Origin: Amorphophallus konjac | Taxonomy: Eukaryota; Streptophyta; Magnoliopsida; Alismatales; Araceae | Direction: 5' to 3' | Assembly (NCBI GenBank): GCA_022559845.1 | Contig: CM040128.1 | Span: forward strand, 269,706,698 to 269,770,697 | DNA length: 64,000 nt | Shown here: positions 1 through 10,645 of the stretch, piece after piece | Position numbering within the stretch: position 1 is the first letter of the stretch | Layout: each line of letters opens with the position of its first letter | Program-made: the position numbers and the translations under genes | Notes under the pieces: generated by a model | What the model was told of the DNA's origin: nothing | The model's input: the letters and a program-made list of their open reading frames with translations, nothing else | The model's database searches: none

Positions 1-1265
1 TAACGCCCCATCGGCGGAAGGTCTAGTCGGTTTAACGCCCCGCCGGTGGAAGGTCTAGTCAGTTTCCGTCTGTTGGGTGGCTGAAGGTCGGAGGTAAAAG
101 TTCATCTCATGACTCATCTTTCTCTTCTTTTCTTCCTCTTTTGTGAGGAGAGGCGGGTGCAAAGACCATGTTTGCCTCGTGATCATTTCCTTCTTTTCTT
201 CTCTACTTCTTTTATGTGAAGAGGCGGGTTCAAGGACCGTGTTCGCCCCGTGACTGTTCTTTCTCTTCTTCTCTTTTTCTTTTATGGGGAGGCAGGTGCA
301 GAGACCATGTTCGCCTCGTGACTGTTCTTTCTCTTCTTCTCTTCTTCTTTTATGGAGAGGCAGGTGCAAGGACCATGTTCGCCTCGTGACTGTTCTCTTT
401 TTTTTCTTCTTCTCTTCCTCTTTTATGGAGAGGCAGGTGCAAAGACCGTGTTCGCCTCCTGACTGCCCTTTCTCTTCTTCTCTTCTTCTTTTATGTGGAG
501 AGGCGGGTGCAAAGACCGCGTCTGCCTCGCGACTCTTCTTTCTCTTCTTCTCTTCTTCTTTTATGGAGAGGCGGGTGCAAAGACCGCGTCTGCCTCGTGA
601 CTCTTCTTTCTCTTCTTCTCTTCTTCTTTTATGGAGAGGCAGGTGCAGTGACCATGTTCACCTCATGATCATTTCTTTCTTTTCTTCTCTTCTTCTTTTG
701 TGTAGAGAGGCGGGTGCAGAGACCATGTTCGCCTCATGTCTCTTTTTTTCTCTTCTATTCTTCTCTTCTTCTTTTGTGTAGAGAGGCGGGTGCAGGGACC
801 ATGTTCGCGTCATGTCTCTTTTTTTTTCTTCTATTCTTCTCTTGTAGAGAGGCAGGTGCAAGGACCATGTTCGCCTCATGTGCATTCTTTCTTTCCTTTT
901 CTTATTTTGTGTGCTGAGGCGGGCTCGAAGACCACGTCTGCCTCATGTGTCTTCTTTTGGTTCTGCTCTTCTTCTTTTGTGTGAAAAGGCGGGTCCAAGG
1001 ACCACGGCTGCCTCATGTGTCTTTTTTTCCTCTTCTTCTCTTCTTTTGTGTGATGAGGCGGGCTCGAAGATCACGTCTGCCTCATGTGTCTTTTCCTTCT
1101 CTTCTTCTCTTCTTTTGTGTGATGAGGCGGGCTCGAAGACCATGTCTACCTCGTGACTCTTTTTTTTCTTTTCTTCTCTTCTTTTATGGGATGAGGCGGG
1201 CTCGAAGACCACGTCTGCCTCGTATGCCCCTTTTTCTTTCTTTTCTGCTCTTCTTTTCTCATTAA
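1..1265. repeat. Pyrimidine-rich minisatellite, 60-72 bp unit
   Basis: About 16-17 tandem units are seen. Each has a core reading GAGGCGGGTGCAAAGACC, then a TTCGCCTCGTGACT-like segment, then a CT-rich run ending in TTTTATGG or TTTTGTGT. The first 60 bases hold a separate 31-bp duplication (GGAAGGTCTAGTC twice). Long open frames cross it on both strands only because the unit has few stops; they are not genes. The array starts before the window. Confidence 0.85.
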
Positions 1266-4200
1266 CGCTTCCGTGCTAGAGTGTATTTCTCTTAATGTGC
1301 CCCCAGGTTGGGGTGTAGCTTCATTTGGTGTGCATCCCCCCTTAGGGGTGTGTTTTGCCTCTTTGCTTCTGTGCCCCCAGGCGGGGTGTATTTTTTTGGC
1401 TTCTATGTCCCCAGACCAGGGCGTGTTTTTTTTAATGCCCCCGAGGCGGGGTGTAGCTCTCTTCAAATGCCCCCATGGTGGGGTATACTCTTCACGGCTT
1501 CTATGCCCCCAGGTGGGGTATGTTTCTTCTTCATATGCCCCTAAGCCAAGGTGGACTTCTCTTCATATGCCCCTGAGTCGGGGCGTGTTGTTTATAGCTT
1601 CTAGACCCTCGAGGCGAGGTATGCTTCTTCTTCATATGCCCCTAAGGCGGGGTATGTTTCTTCTTCATATGCCCCTGGTACGGGGCGTGTCTTTTGTTTC
1701 TTATACCCCCCATAGCGGGGGCGAATTCTGCTCTCTTTCTACCCCTGAAGGCGGAGGAGTGCTTCTCTTCATATGTCCCCGGCACGGGGTGTATCTCTTG
1801 CTTCTTATGCCCCCTGAGGCCGGGGTGCATCTCTTCACGGCTTCTGTGCCCCCGAAGCAGGGTATATTGTTTCTTCAAATGCCGCTTGGGCGGAGTATAT
1901 CTTTCTTCTTATGCCCCCAGATCGGGATGTATGTCTCTTCGTTTCTGTGCCCCGGGTCGGGGTAGATGCTTCTGCTTCTTATGCGCCAAGGGCGGAGTGT
2001 ACCTCTTTGTGCCCCCTGAGCGGGGTGGATGCTTTGCATGTGTCCCCGGGTCGGGGTGTAGCTTTGTCTCCCACAGAGGGGGTGTGTTGTTTCTTCAAAA
2101 GCCCCCGGACCAGGGTGTATTCTTCCCTTTCTTATACTCCCGAGGCGGGAGGGGTTCTCTTCATGTGCCCCCGTGGCGGGATGTGCTTCTTTCTTCAAGT
2201 GTCCCCAGGCCGGGGTGAATTCTTTTCTTCTTCCCAGACACACCGGGGGGAATGTTTGCTTCTTGTGCTCCCAAGGTGGGGTGTATTGCTGCTTTTGATG
2301 CCCCCAAGGTGGGGCGTATTGCTGCTTCTGATGCCCCAGAGCGAGGTATCCCTTTTTTTTTATATGCCCCCGGCACGGGGTGTATTCTGCTTCTAGTGCC
2401 CCCAGAGTGGAGTGTATTATCGCTTTTGATGCGGGGTGTGGTTTTTGCTTTTTATGCACCCGATGCAGGGTGAATTCTTCTTCTTTGTTTACGTGCCCCC
2501 ATATCGGGGTGTATTCCTCTCTTCATATGCTTCCCTAAGCCAGGGGATGTTGTTTGTCCTGCTTCAGATGTCCCCCCTGGGGGGGTGCATGTTGCTTCAT
2601 GGACTCCGAGCCTGGGGTATGCTCCTTCAAAGGTCCCTAAGCCGGGGTGGATTCTCTTTTCTTCTCATGCTCCCAAGGCGGGATGTAGCTTCTTCAAGTA
2701 CCCCTAAACCTGAGCGTATTCTTTATGGCTTCTATATCTCCTGGCGGGGCATGCTTCTTCAAATACCCCTAGGTCGGGGTGGACCTCTCTTCATATGCCC
2801 CTGAGTCGGGGCGTGTTCTTTATAGCTTCTAGGCCCTCGAGGGGAGGTGGGCTTCTCCTTCAAATACCCCCAAGATGGGGGTGTGATTCTTGGCTTCATA
2901 TGCCCCCAAGACGGGGGGGTATTTTGCTTCTTGTGCCCCCGTGGCGGGATGGGGTGGAATTCTCTTCAGTTACCCCTGAGTCGGGGTTGATTCTTCTGCC
3001 TCTTATGCCCCAAGGTGGGGTACACTTCTCTTCATATGCCCCCCTGAGCCGAGGTGCAACTCTGCTTCTTCTCATGACCCCTGGCCGGGGTAGTCTCTTC
3101 TTCTTATGCTTATGTGCTCCCGCATCGGGGTGCATTCCTTTCTTCACGTGCTCCCCTAAGCCGGGGAATATTGTGTGTTCTGCTTCAGATGCCCCCCGGG
3201 GGGGGGGGGGGGGGATATATGTTACTTCATGGACCCCGAGGTCGGGATGTATTCCTTCTCCGAATGCCCCAAGGTCGGGGCGTATTCTTCTCTTCTTATG
3301 CCCCCAAGGCGGGACGTAGCTTCTTCAAATGCCCCAGAACCAGGGTGATTTTCTCTATAGCTTCTAGGCCCTCGAGGCGAGGTATATTTCTTCTTCAAAT
3401 ATCCCCAAGACGGGGGTGTGATTCTCCCGCTTCCTCTGCCCCAAAGTGGGGTATACTTCTCTTTGTATTCCCCTAAGCCAGGGTGTATTCTTTTCGCTTC
3501 ATATGCCCCCAGGGTGGGATGCGCCTTATGCTTCTCATGACCCCGGGATGGAGTGCATTCTCTTCGTGTGCCCCCGGCACGAGGGTGTATCTTTGCTTTT
3601 TATGCCCCCGAGGGGGATTCTTCTTCTTTTGCCCCGACACGTTGGGGAATGTTTGCTTCTTATGTCCCGAAAGTGGGGTGTGTTTTCTTGATGGCTCCTG
3701 TGCCCCCGTTGGTAGGGTATATGCTTCTTCTTCAAATTCCCCTAAGGCGGGGTGTATTCTTTGTCGCTTCATGTACCCCCCGAGTCGGGGTGAATTCTCT
3801 TCATGTGCCCCTAGGAGTGGGGTGTGGTCTCTTCCTGTGCACCCAAGCAGGGTATATCGCTGCTTGCAATGTCCCCCGAGGCGGGGTATCCTTCTTCTTC
3901 AAATAGCCCTAAGCCGGGGCGTATTCTTTATGGTTTCTATGCCCCCATAGCGGGGTATGTTTTTTTTTAATACCCCTAAGATGGGGTGGACTCTTTTCTT
4001 CTTATGCTCCCAGGGCGGGATGCAGCTTCTTCAAATGCCCCTAAGCCGAGGCGTATTCTTTATGGCTTCTATGCCCCCTGGCGGGGTATGTTTCTTCTGC
4101 TTCTTATGCCCCCAGGCCGGGGTGTATCCTCTTCGTATGCCCCTGGCGAGGGGTGTATCTTTTGCTTCTTGTGCCCTCAAGGTGGGGTGAATTTCTTTCT

Positions 4201-4560
4201 TTGTATGCCCCCAGTCCGGGGTGCGACTCCTTTTCTTTGAGCGTCCCCAAGTCGGGGTGTATCCCTTTCTTCTTATGTCCCCATGGCGGGGTATGTCTTC
4301 TGCTTCAGGTGCCCCCATATCGGGGTGTATTTCCCCTTCAAATGCCCCTAAGCCGGGGTGCAGCTCTATTTCTTCTTACGTCCCCAGGTCGGGGCGGATT
4401 CTTCTTTAAATGCCCCGAAGCCGGGGTGTAGCTTTTGCTTTGTGTGCCCCTCAATCGGGGCGGATTCTCTTCATGTGCCCCTGGGAACGGGGTGTAATTC
4501 TTTTTTTTGCCTCCTATGCCCCGTAGCAGGGTATATATATTCTTTTCATCCCCATGGCGG
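1266..4560. repeat. GC/CT minisatellite with a hairpin-forming core, 33-37 bp unit
   Basis: Roughly 90 degenerate units are seen, each of the form ATGCCCC(n4-6)CGGGGTGTATTCTTCTTCTT. The CCCC...GGGG core is an inverted repeat, so every unit can fold into a short stem; CCCC and GGGG are conserved as a pair while the loop varies. The CT spacer ranges from about 8 to 16 bases. Overlapping proline/glycine/serine-rich frames are by-products of the repeat. Confidence 0.85.
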
Positions 4561-5232
4561 GGTATGCGCATGCTCTCTTCGGGAGTGGTGGCCGTGCTCG
4601 GCCTCATTGCTACAAAACATTCCCCACAGCGGGCAACCATTCACCAAGCTACAGTTGTGGCTAGCTGGGTCTTTTAACAACCATTCGGGGGCCATTTTGT
4701 GCCGGATGGAGGCAGCAGGAAGGAGGAACGAGCGGGGTCATTGCACCGCGGACTCGGAACCTCCTAGAGTCGGGCGGGATGCCGGGCTTCTTCTTGCTCT
4801 TCTGGTCGGCGATGTTGGCCGACTTTTCTTCTTTCTCTTTTTCTGCTCCTTTTTTTTCTTCTCTCTTATTTTTTGTCCCTTCTTCTCTTCTCTTCTTTTT
4901 TATATGATTGACCAGGGTGGGGGTGCAGGAGAGCGCTCACCCCCTCAGGGAGGGGATGAGTGGTTCGCTCCACCGCATCAACCCCACAATGGCAATCTTT
5001 GTTCAGCACGGGTCTCGGCGGACGTGACCGTACAACCCTCTCTTGCCAATTCTTTCTCCTTTTTTTTTTGCTTCTTCCTTTTTTTTTCTTCTTTTCTTCT
5101 TTTCTTCTCTTCTTCTTTTCTTCCTTTCTTCTTTTCTTCTCCTTCTTTTTGGGGAAAAGGGGGGGTGTTTAATTCCCCCTCCCTTCTCTTCTCTTTCTCT
5201 TCTCCTTTTTATAACAGCCCCCACGATTCCTG
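4561..5232. other. Unique spacer and polypyrimidine tract
   Basis: From 4561 to about 4800 there is non-repeated GC-rich DNA. From about 4810 the + strand is a nearly pure CT tract with a short GC interruption (4910-5040). The minus strand therefore reads TATA-like sequence (5206-5213), then a purine-rich leader, then the minisatellites. No gene is recognised. Confidence 0.5.
5206..5213 (-). promoter_or_regulatory. Possible TATA box, minus strand
   Basis: The minus strand reads TATAAAAA directly before a long GAA/GAG-rich purine tract. The same order (TATA box then purine-rich leader) occurs in the two large LTR copies at 9806-9812 and 26876-26883. This is position and context only. Confidence 0.3.
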
Positions 5233-5275
5233 GAAGCTGCATATGCTTCGAAGCAGATAGTCTAAGAGAGTTTAT

Positions 5276-5320
5276 TAACTTGTTGTTTAGTTTTTGTTAT
5301 ATTCAGTAATATTTCCAACA
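5276..5320 (+). repeat. Fragment of copia LTR 3' end
   Basis: This 45-bp piece matches the last bases of the LTR at 12967-13511 almost exactly (both end TATTTCCAACA). It is flanked on each side by TCTAAGAGAGTTTA (about 5261-5274 and 5321-5334), as if pasted in during break repair. No primer-binding site follows, so it is not a working 5' LTR end. Confidence 0.7.
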
Positions 5321-5332
5321 ATCTAAGAGAGT

Positions 5333-5660
5333 TTAAATGGTATTCTATTTAAAACATAACAGGCCGTTAAGAGTGCCTCCCCCCACAAGTTCTCGGGTGC
5401 GCCGGAGCTTATTAACATTGAGTTAACCATATCTATTAATGTTCTATTTTTCCTCTCGGTTACACCGTTAGATTGAGGAGAGTAGGGGGCCGTTACTTCA
5501 TGTATGATTCCATATTCTTGACAAAATTCTACAAGTGCAAGAGAAGTGTATTCTCCTCCTCTATCAGACCTAAGTATTTTAATTTTCTTTTCTTGTTGAT
5601 TTTAAACTTCAGTCTTATAGATTTGAAATTTTGTTAAACTACTTTTATTAAAATTACGCT
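5333..5660 (-). pseudogene. Inverted copia integrase core fragment
   Basis: The minus strand translates to a Ty1-copia integrase stretch: KIKILRSDRGGEYTS, then EVTAPYSPQSNGVTERKNRT, then NRIPFK. These contain the second Asp and the Glu of the D,D-35-E catalytic triad. It has at least one in-frame stop upstream of KILRSD and no start, so it is a remnant. It lies opposite to the adjacent copia element and holds the part of integrase deleted from that element at about 12253, suggesting an inversion or local rearrangement. Confidence 0.85.
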
Positions 5661-5787
5661 TGTGTTAGTTACTCTGTGATAATGTAAAGTTAAAGTGATT
5701 ATTTGTTAACTTTATATATTCAAGTGTTTTATCAAAATCTCAACATATCGCATCAACAGATTTTGTCAACCCTCAAATATTTTCTCA

Positions 5788-5920
5788 ATGGCTAGTTTAA
5801 TTACAAAAGAAACACTAAGTGCCAAACCACACAAATTTGATGGGAAAATTTTCAAAAGATGGCAAAACCAAATGAGATTCTGGCTGACCACACTAGGCTT
5901 GATATCGGCCATTAGTGATA
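5788..5920 (+). pseudogene. Copia gag, N-terminal part
   Basis: It starts at an ATG and reads MASLITKETLSAKPHKFDG, then WQNQMRFWLTTLGLISAISD, the usual beginning of a plant copia gag. The frame is cut after ISD by the large LTR inserted at 5921. Dropping the insertion and one copy of the TGATA duplication restores the frame into 10651 onward (DSTTENRSSGSSQTQ). Confidence 0.85.
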
Positions 5921-6244
5921 TGTGGACGCACTAAAATTCGCTTGTTCAGGTGGTTCGTCTATTGAGTGCGTGGGCGTGCCAGTCACAGAAGTGACAATTT
6001 ATTCGGGCTCCGAAGAGCCCATGGTGCGCTCGATCTAACTTCGTCAGACGATTGTGTGGTTCGGGTCGGGACCAAAACCCGCCGCACCGTAAAGGCCACG
6101 ACGTCATTTACATCCCCCATACGAGGGAACACCCTTGATTAATCGCCGAGATTCAGGGCCTCATGGCCAAGAGATTAATTGCATGAAAAGTCTATTACGA
6201 GGTATTGAAATCCTCACGCGGGAGCGAGAAGAAAACCATTCGAG

Positions 6245-7570
6245 ATCATGTCGGTCATGTGCTGGCCATTTGATGTTCGGACGAGTGTCCGTCTCGGGGA
6301 AAGCGCGATCGTCGCGGGAAGACCGGAGCATATGTATGCCAGGATATGGCAATTTACTGTTCAGAAGAACGGAAAATGTTTGGCTAAACCTCGGTTAGAG
6401 CGGTCGGAAACCGGTAAATCTGTTGACCCGGTGCAAGAGCAAGCTGCGACCATACTGCGGTGGACCCCCCGCGGTCGAAACAAGACTTGCATGAGCGTCA
6501 TTAATATTTCCGGTGCCAAGGGGCGACGAGGGAATATCCCTTGAATCGACTGAAAAGCCCTGTGTCCGGAGAAGCGGGCGTTCGAAACATGTCGGTCATT
6601 CGGGAGACCATTTAATATTCGGACGGGAGTCCGGCTTGAGAATATTGTAATCGTCACGGGAGGACCTGGAACATATGCATGTCGGGATACGACAAGTTTA
6701 TTATTCCGAGACACTGAAAATATTCGGTTGAATCTCGGCTAGTGTAGAAGGAAGCTAGTGGATTTATTAGCCCAGTGCGAGATCGAGTCAGGACCATGCC
6801 GGGGGCGCCTCCCGTGGTCCGAACGAGGCTTGCGCGGGCATCATTAATATTTCCGGTGCCGGAGGGCAACGGGGGAGAGTCCCAGGACTAGACTCCAAAA
6901 CCGAAAATGTATTTGAAAGGAGCGGGCTGTAGACCGAGGATATGAGCCAGACGATGACCATGATCGGGACAGGCCCGAGGTCTAAGTGTGGCCCACGGAG
7001 GCCTTATTGATATTCCCATGGAAGGAGTCCAGGGGTGGCGAGAGCCGTCTCGTTCTATTCCGATTCTGTCGGTCGCTTGCGGACCTTTTCATGTTCGGGC
7101 AAGGGCCCATATTGAAAGTGCGACGTTGATGGAAACAACCCCGTACGAATGTATGCCGAGTTTATGGCAGTTTCACTGAAAGGACGGGAATGAATCCCAT
7201 TAGAATGAATCTGATTTAACGGGCTATCGACCCGGAGCAATGCCGGCTCACGACCATGTCGGGGAGGGAGCCGTCGGTCATATTGGTTGCTCACGGGTCT
7301 TTTCATATTCAGACACAGGTCCATAATAGAAATGCGGCGAAAACCGAGGTTAACCCGTTCAAATGTCTGCCGAGCGTGCGGCAATTTTAGTAGCGGCTCG
7401 GAAGGGATCCGGCCGGAGAAATGAATCCGGTTTAATCGGAATGTCAGCCCGAGGCGAGGTCGGGTCACGGCCAGTTCGGGATGATTCCCGAGACTTAGTC
7501 CCAACCTGGAAGGGCGACATTGTTGTTCCTTCGGCACCGGGTCACGAGAGAGACGGGGCTGCAAAGTGGA
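6245..7570. repeat. Diverged tandem units inside the large LTR
   Basis: Four or so units of about 200-480 bp each begin with a CGGTCAT-like motif, then CATTT(G/A)ATGTTCGGAC and GTCCG, and contain CATATG(T/C)ATG(C/T)C...GGCAA and GGTGCC...GG. The unit starts are near 6250, 6590, 7070 and 7270. The inverted LTR copy (39240-39640) contains one or two such units. No coding capacity is credible. Confidence 0.65.
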
Positions 7571-7579
7571 TCTCATTGT

Positions 7580-8055
7580 TTTGTTATCATTTAAAATTTT
7601 ATCATTAATATTATTCGTTAATTTATACATATCTTTGAGTGAATTCTTTATTACTATTTATTCATTTTTTTGATTTATTCATTTACTATTGTTATTATTA
7701 GGTTTGTTATTATTTTTGTTCGTTTTATTATCATTCATTTACTTGTCATTTTTTGTTAAGTTTATTATTATTATTTATTTATTTTTGTTATCATTTATTT
7801 GTCGATTTATCATTATTATTATTTCTTTTAAGCTTATTATTATTATTGCTTATTTCTTTATCATTCTTATTTATTTATTCACCTTTTTGAATTTATTATC
7901 ATTTATTATTGTTGTTTAACATTATTGTTTGCTATTATTTCCCTATTTTCGTTTGAGTTTGTTATTATTATCATTATTTAAGTTTTGTATCATTATTTGT
8001 TTATTTATTATGTTTTCTTTTCGCTTATTATCTTTATTAATATCATTATTTCAAG
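7580..8055. repeat. AT-rich block of the large LTR
   Basis: A run of TTATTATTATT and TTTATTT motifs. The corresponding place in the inverted copy is 38935-39245, where the complement (AATAATAAATAA) is found, confirming that the two copies are colinear. Confidence 0.7.
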
Positions 8056-8580
8056 TGTACCGCTGGGTCATGGGAGTGCGCCGTTGGAGGGCCAAGGGAG
8101 TGTGCCGCTGAGGGCCAAAGGAGTGTGCCGCTAGAGGGCTAAGGGAGTGTGCCGCTGAGGGCCAAGGGAGTGTGCCGCTGGGGGCCAGGGGGTGTGCCGC
8201 TGGAGGGTTAAAACGGTGTGCCACTGAGGGCTAGGGGTGTACCGCTGGAGGGTCAGGGAGTGTACCGCTGGAGGGTTAAAAGGGTGTGCCGCTGAGGGCT
8301 AGGGGGTGTACCGCTGGAGGGCCAAGGAGTGTGCCGCTAAGGGACAGGGGGTGTACCGCTGGAGGGTCAAAAGGGTGTGCCGCTGAGGGCCAGGGGTGTA
8401 CCGCTGGAGGATCAAGGAGTGTGCCGCCGAGGGCTGAAGCAGGAGCGTGCCGCTGAAGGGCTGAGTGAGTGTACCGCTGAAGGGCTGGGAGTGTGCCGCT
8501 GAAGGGCCTGGGGCTGTGCCGCTGAAGGGCTGAGGGAGTGTACCGCTGAGGGGCTAAAAGGGTGTACCGATGAGGGCCCA
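8056..8580. repeat. GTGTGCCGCTG minisatellite, about 24 bp unit
   Basis: Some twenty units of GTGTGCCGCTGAGGGCCAAG with small length changes. The same core recurs at 9010-9285 and 10015-10405 in this element. The other LTR copy has the related CAAGTGATACGGCACAA unit at 26030-26400 (GGCACA is the complement of TGTGCC). Confidence 0.85.
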
Positions 8581-9009
8581 CTCTCCCTCTAATTCTTTTA
8601 AGGCTTTTCTTTTCTTCTTTTCTGATTTTATTAAGTGTGCATGTGTTTGTCTCTCTCTTTCTCTTGATTATCTTTCATTCTTTCTCTTGTGGGGACGGAT
8701 GTTCGAGTTGTCTAGTTGCCGTTCGGTTTGGTTCTCTTTGAGTTGATTACGGCTCCCTTACCTCGGTTAAAGTGTTTTACCGTTGTTCTTTTCGTTCGTT
8801 TGTTGCCTCCTTTTACCTTTTTAATGTGTTATTATTCTTAACAAAAATTCGGCAGCATCTCCCCTTGACCCGAGCGTAAGGGAGATACAGGGAACGCGCC
8901 CACATGGAGTGGCGGAACCCGACAACTGGAGGTGGGCGCTCGAGAGCGGCAACACCTTTATAAACCTCGGAAAACTCGGAGGGAACGGCGAGTGGAAGAC
9001 TACTCCTTG
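8581..9009. other. Non-repeated part of the large LTR
   Basis: CT-rich then mixed sequence between two blocks of the same minisatellite. No gene or defined signal is seen. Confidence 0.4.
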
Positions 9010-9285
9010 GTCTAGCCAAAGAGGGAGTGCACCGGGCAAGAAGGAGGGGCGAGTGTGCCGGGCAAGGAAGGCACGAGAGGGCGTGCCGTTGAAGGCTTAG
9101 CCAGGGTGTGCCGGGCAAAGGTCCAAAGGACCGTGCCGGGGAAGGGCACAGGAGAGTGTGCCGCTGAAGGCTTGGCCAGGGCGTGCCGGGAAAGGGTCCA
9201 AAGGACCGTGCCAGGGAAGGTGTCCAAGGGCGTGCCGTTGAAGGCACGGCTGGGGTGTGCCGCTGAGGGCACGCAGGGGTGAGCG
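9010..9285. repeat. GTGTGCCG minisatellite, second block
   Basis: About ten units of 25-35 bp with a GTGTGCCGGGCAAAGG or GTGCCGTTGAAGGC core, diverged from the 8056-8580 block. The unit contains small inverted motifs such as GGTCCAAAGGACC. Confidence 0.75.
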
Positions 9286-9499
9286 AAGGCAAAAATGCCA
9301 AAGAGGAAGCAAGCCCTAACAAAAGGAGAAAGGGAAAGGGGCGTAAAACACCGAAGGATGCAAACACGGGAGAAATGTTTGAGGAAGACGTCCAAAAAAT
9401 ATTTGCAAGACTTCTACTACTATTCTCATAAGAGGAGTGCCCCAAGGGGGCTAATACATCGCAACGACGGCAAAACAAGAAATGAAAGGAAAGAGGAAA

Positions 9500-9800
9500 A
9501 GAAAATACAGTGGGGGGGGGGGGGGGGGCGGAGCGTGGACTCCTCCCCTCCCGGACCTCACTCCCTCTCCCCACCCACTCTTCTTCTCTTCACACAGACG
9601 GTGGTGGTAGGTGGAGCGACGAGCTCCTCTTCTTCTCTTCTTATCCTTCTTCTCTTCGCGCGGACGGCGGTGGCGGGTGGATGGAGCAGCAGAAAGGGGG
9701 AGGCGGGGCCTCCCCTCCTCTTCTTTCTTCGCTTCTTCTCTTCCTCTTCTTCTCTTCTTCTCTTCTGCGTGTCTCCCTCCTCTCTCGGACCTCAAATGGG
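9500..9800. repeat. G-run and polypyrimidine tract
   Basis: A run of about 18 G interrupted by one C (9512-9530) is followed by CT-rich sequence. On the minus strand this is the purine-rich stretch directly after the TATA box at 9806-9812. Confidence 0.6.
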
Positions 9801-9805
9801 AGTGG

Positions 9806-9812
9806 TTTTATA
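9806..9812 (-). promoter_or_regulatory. TATA box candidate of the large LTR, copy 1
   Basis: The minus strand reads TATAAAA within GGGAGTATAAAACC. It lies about 835 bp inside the LTR from its CCACA end. Copy 2 has TATAAAAG at 26876 in the matching orientation, which supports a shared promoter. Confidence 0.45.
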
Positions 9813-10014
9813 CTCCCATCAGCGGGAGGTTTTGAGCACGGCCATCGAAGGCGGGAAGCAGCTCCGTCATGATGGGGTTTGACTCCCCCCGTCCTGGATG
9901 TCAGCGGAATAGCCTGTGTGGCCCAATCCCTGATTGACACCTCAGAGGGTTAACTGCGCGCCAAGGATGCGTAGGGCATGGGCACCACGTCGTCCAGCCA
10001 TTGACATGCCTTAG

Positions 10015-10405
10015 CGCTGTGCCGGGGGAGGGCCAAAAGGGCGCATCGCTGAAGGTTGCCCAAGCGTGCCGCTGAAGAGGGCAAAAGGCGTGCCGCTGAA
10101 GGCGCAGAGAAGTGTGCCGTTATAGGGCACAAGGAGCGTGCCGTGGGGGGCCCTTCATAGTGTGCCACTGGGGGCCCTTCACAGTGTGCCGCTGGGGGCA
10201 TAAAAAGTGTGCCGTGTAGGGCACTTCATAGTGTGCCGCTGGAGGGCACCAAAGAGTGTGCCGCTGAAGGACCACTGGGCGTGCCGCTGAAGGCAAATGG
10301 GCGTGCCGCTAAAAGCCTGGGTGTGCCGCTGGGGCTCCCAGGGGTTGTGCCGCTGAAGGCAACCCTGGGTGCGCCGTTGAAGGCCACCAGGGTGTGCCGC
10401 TGGGG
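10015..10405. repeat. GTGTGCCGCTG minisatellite, third block
   Basis: About 14 units of 24-32 bp, each GTGTGCCGCTG(G/A)(G/A)GGC plus a variable tail. Same family as 8056-8580. Confidence 0.8.
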
Positions 10406-10645
10406 CTGACTTGGGCCCGTTTTGTGCTCAAAATTATGGTTTGTTTGATCTTCTTCGGGGGCCACTGGTTGTGAGCTTCCCGGGGGTTGGTTTCTCTTCG
10501 CCGTCGTGACTCCGGGGACGGCTTCACAGCAGTGTGCATATTTGGGGAGTCCCGATGACCAGTCTCTACGGGACTTCTTCACTTGGTGCCGTTGTTAGTG
10601 CTGGGCCGAGTAGGACATCTGGGTGTGCAATTTTTGGTGTCCACA

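Larger units (their letters stand above)
1..5232 (-). mobile_element. Candidate truncated member of a minisatellite-rich large-LTR family
   Basis: This is an inference from architecture, not from alignable sequence. Read on the minus strand, the order is TATA-like box, purine-rich leader, then several kilobases of minisatellite, which parallels the large LTRs at 5921-10645 and 25491-39935. No TG/CA terminus or target duplication is visible at the right edge, where it abuts copia debris, and the left end is outside the window. Confidence 0.3.
5921..10645 (-). mobile_element. Large minisatellite-rich solo LTR, copy 1 (4.7 kb)
   Basis: The ends are TGTGGACGCAC and GGTGTCCACA (inverted TGTGGAC/GTCCACA) and it is flanked by a perfect 5-bp duplication TGATA (5916-5920, 10646-10650). 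TG...CA ends with a 5-bp duplication indicate an LTR; no gag or pol lies inside and it is not duplicated locally, so a solo LTR is the simplest reading. A second copy lies inverted at 25491-39935 and is colinear, e.g. around the AAACCCGCCG motif. A TATA box on the minus strand (9806-9812) suggests minus orientation. Interior order: diverged long repeats, AT-rich block, GTGTGCCGCTG minisatellites, purine/pyrimidine tract. Confidence 0.75.

Noticed and set aside
1273..4490. Many 70-230 codon frames in both strands of the first 4.5 kb
   Set aside because: Periodic translations of the 33-37 bp unit (PPRRGV-type repeats); no start context, no domain.
7055..7630. 191-codon frame on the minus strand in the giant LTR
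   Set aside because: Runs through diverged tandem repeats; the homologous stretch in the other LTR copy is not open.
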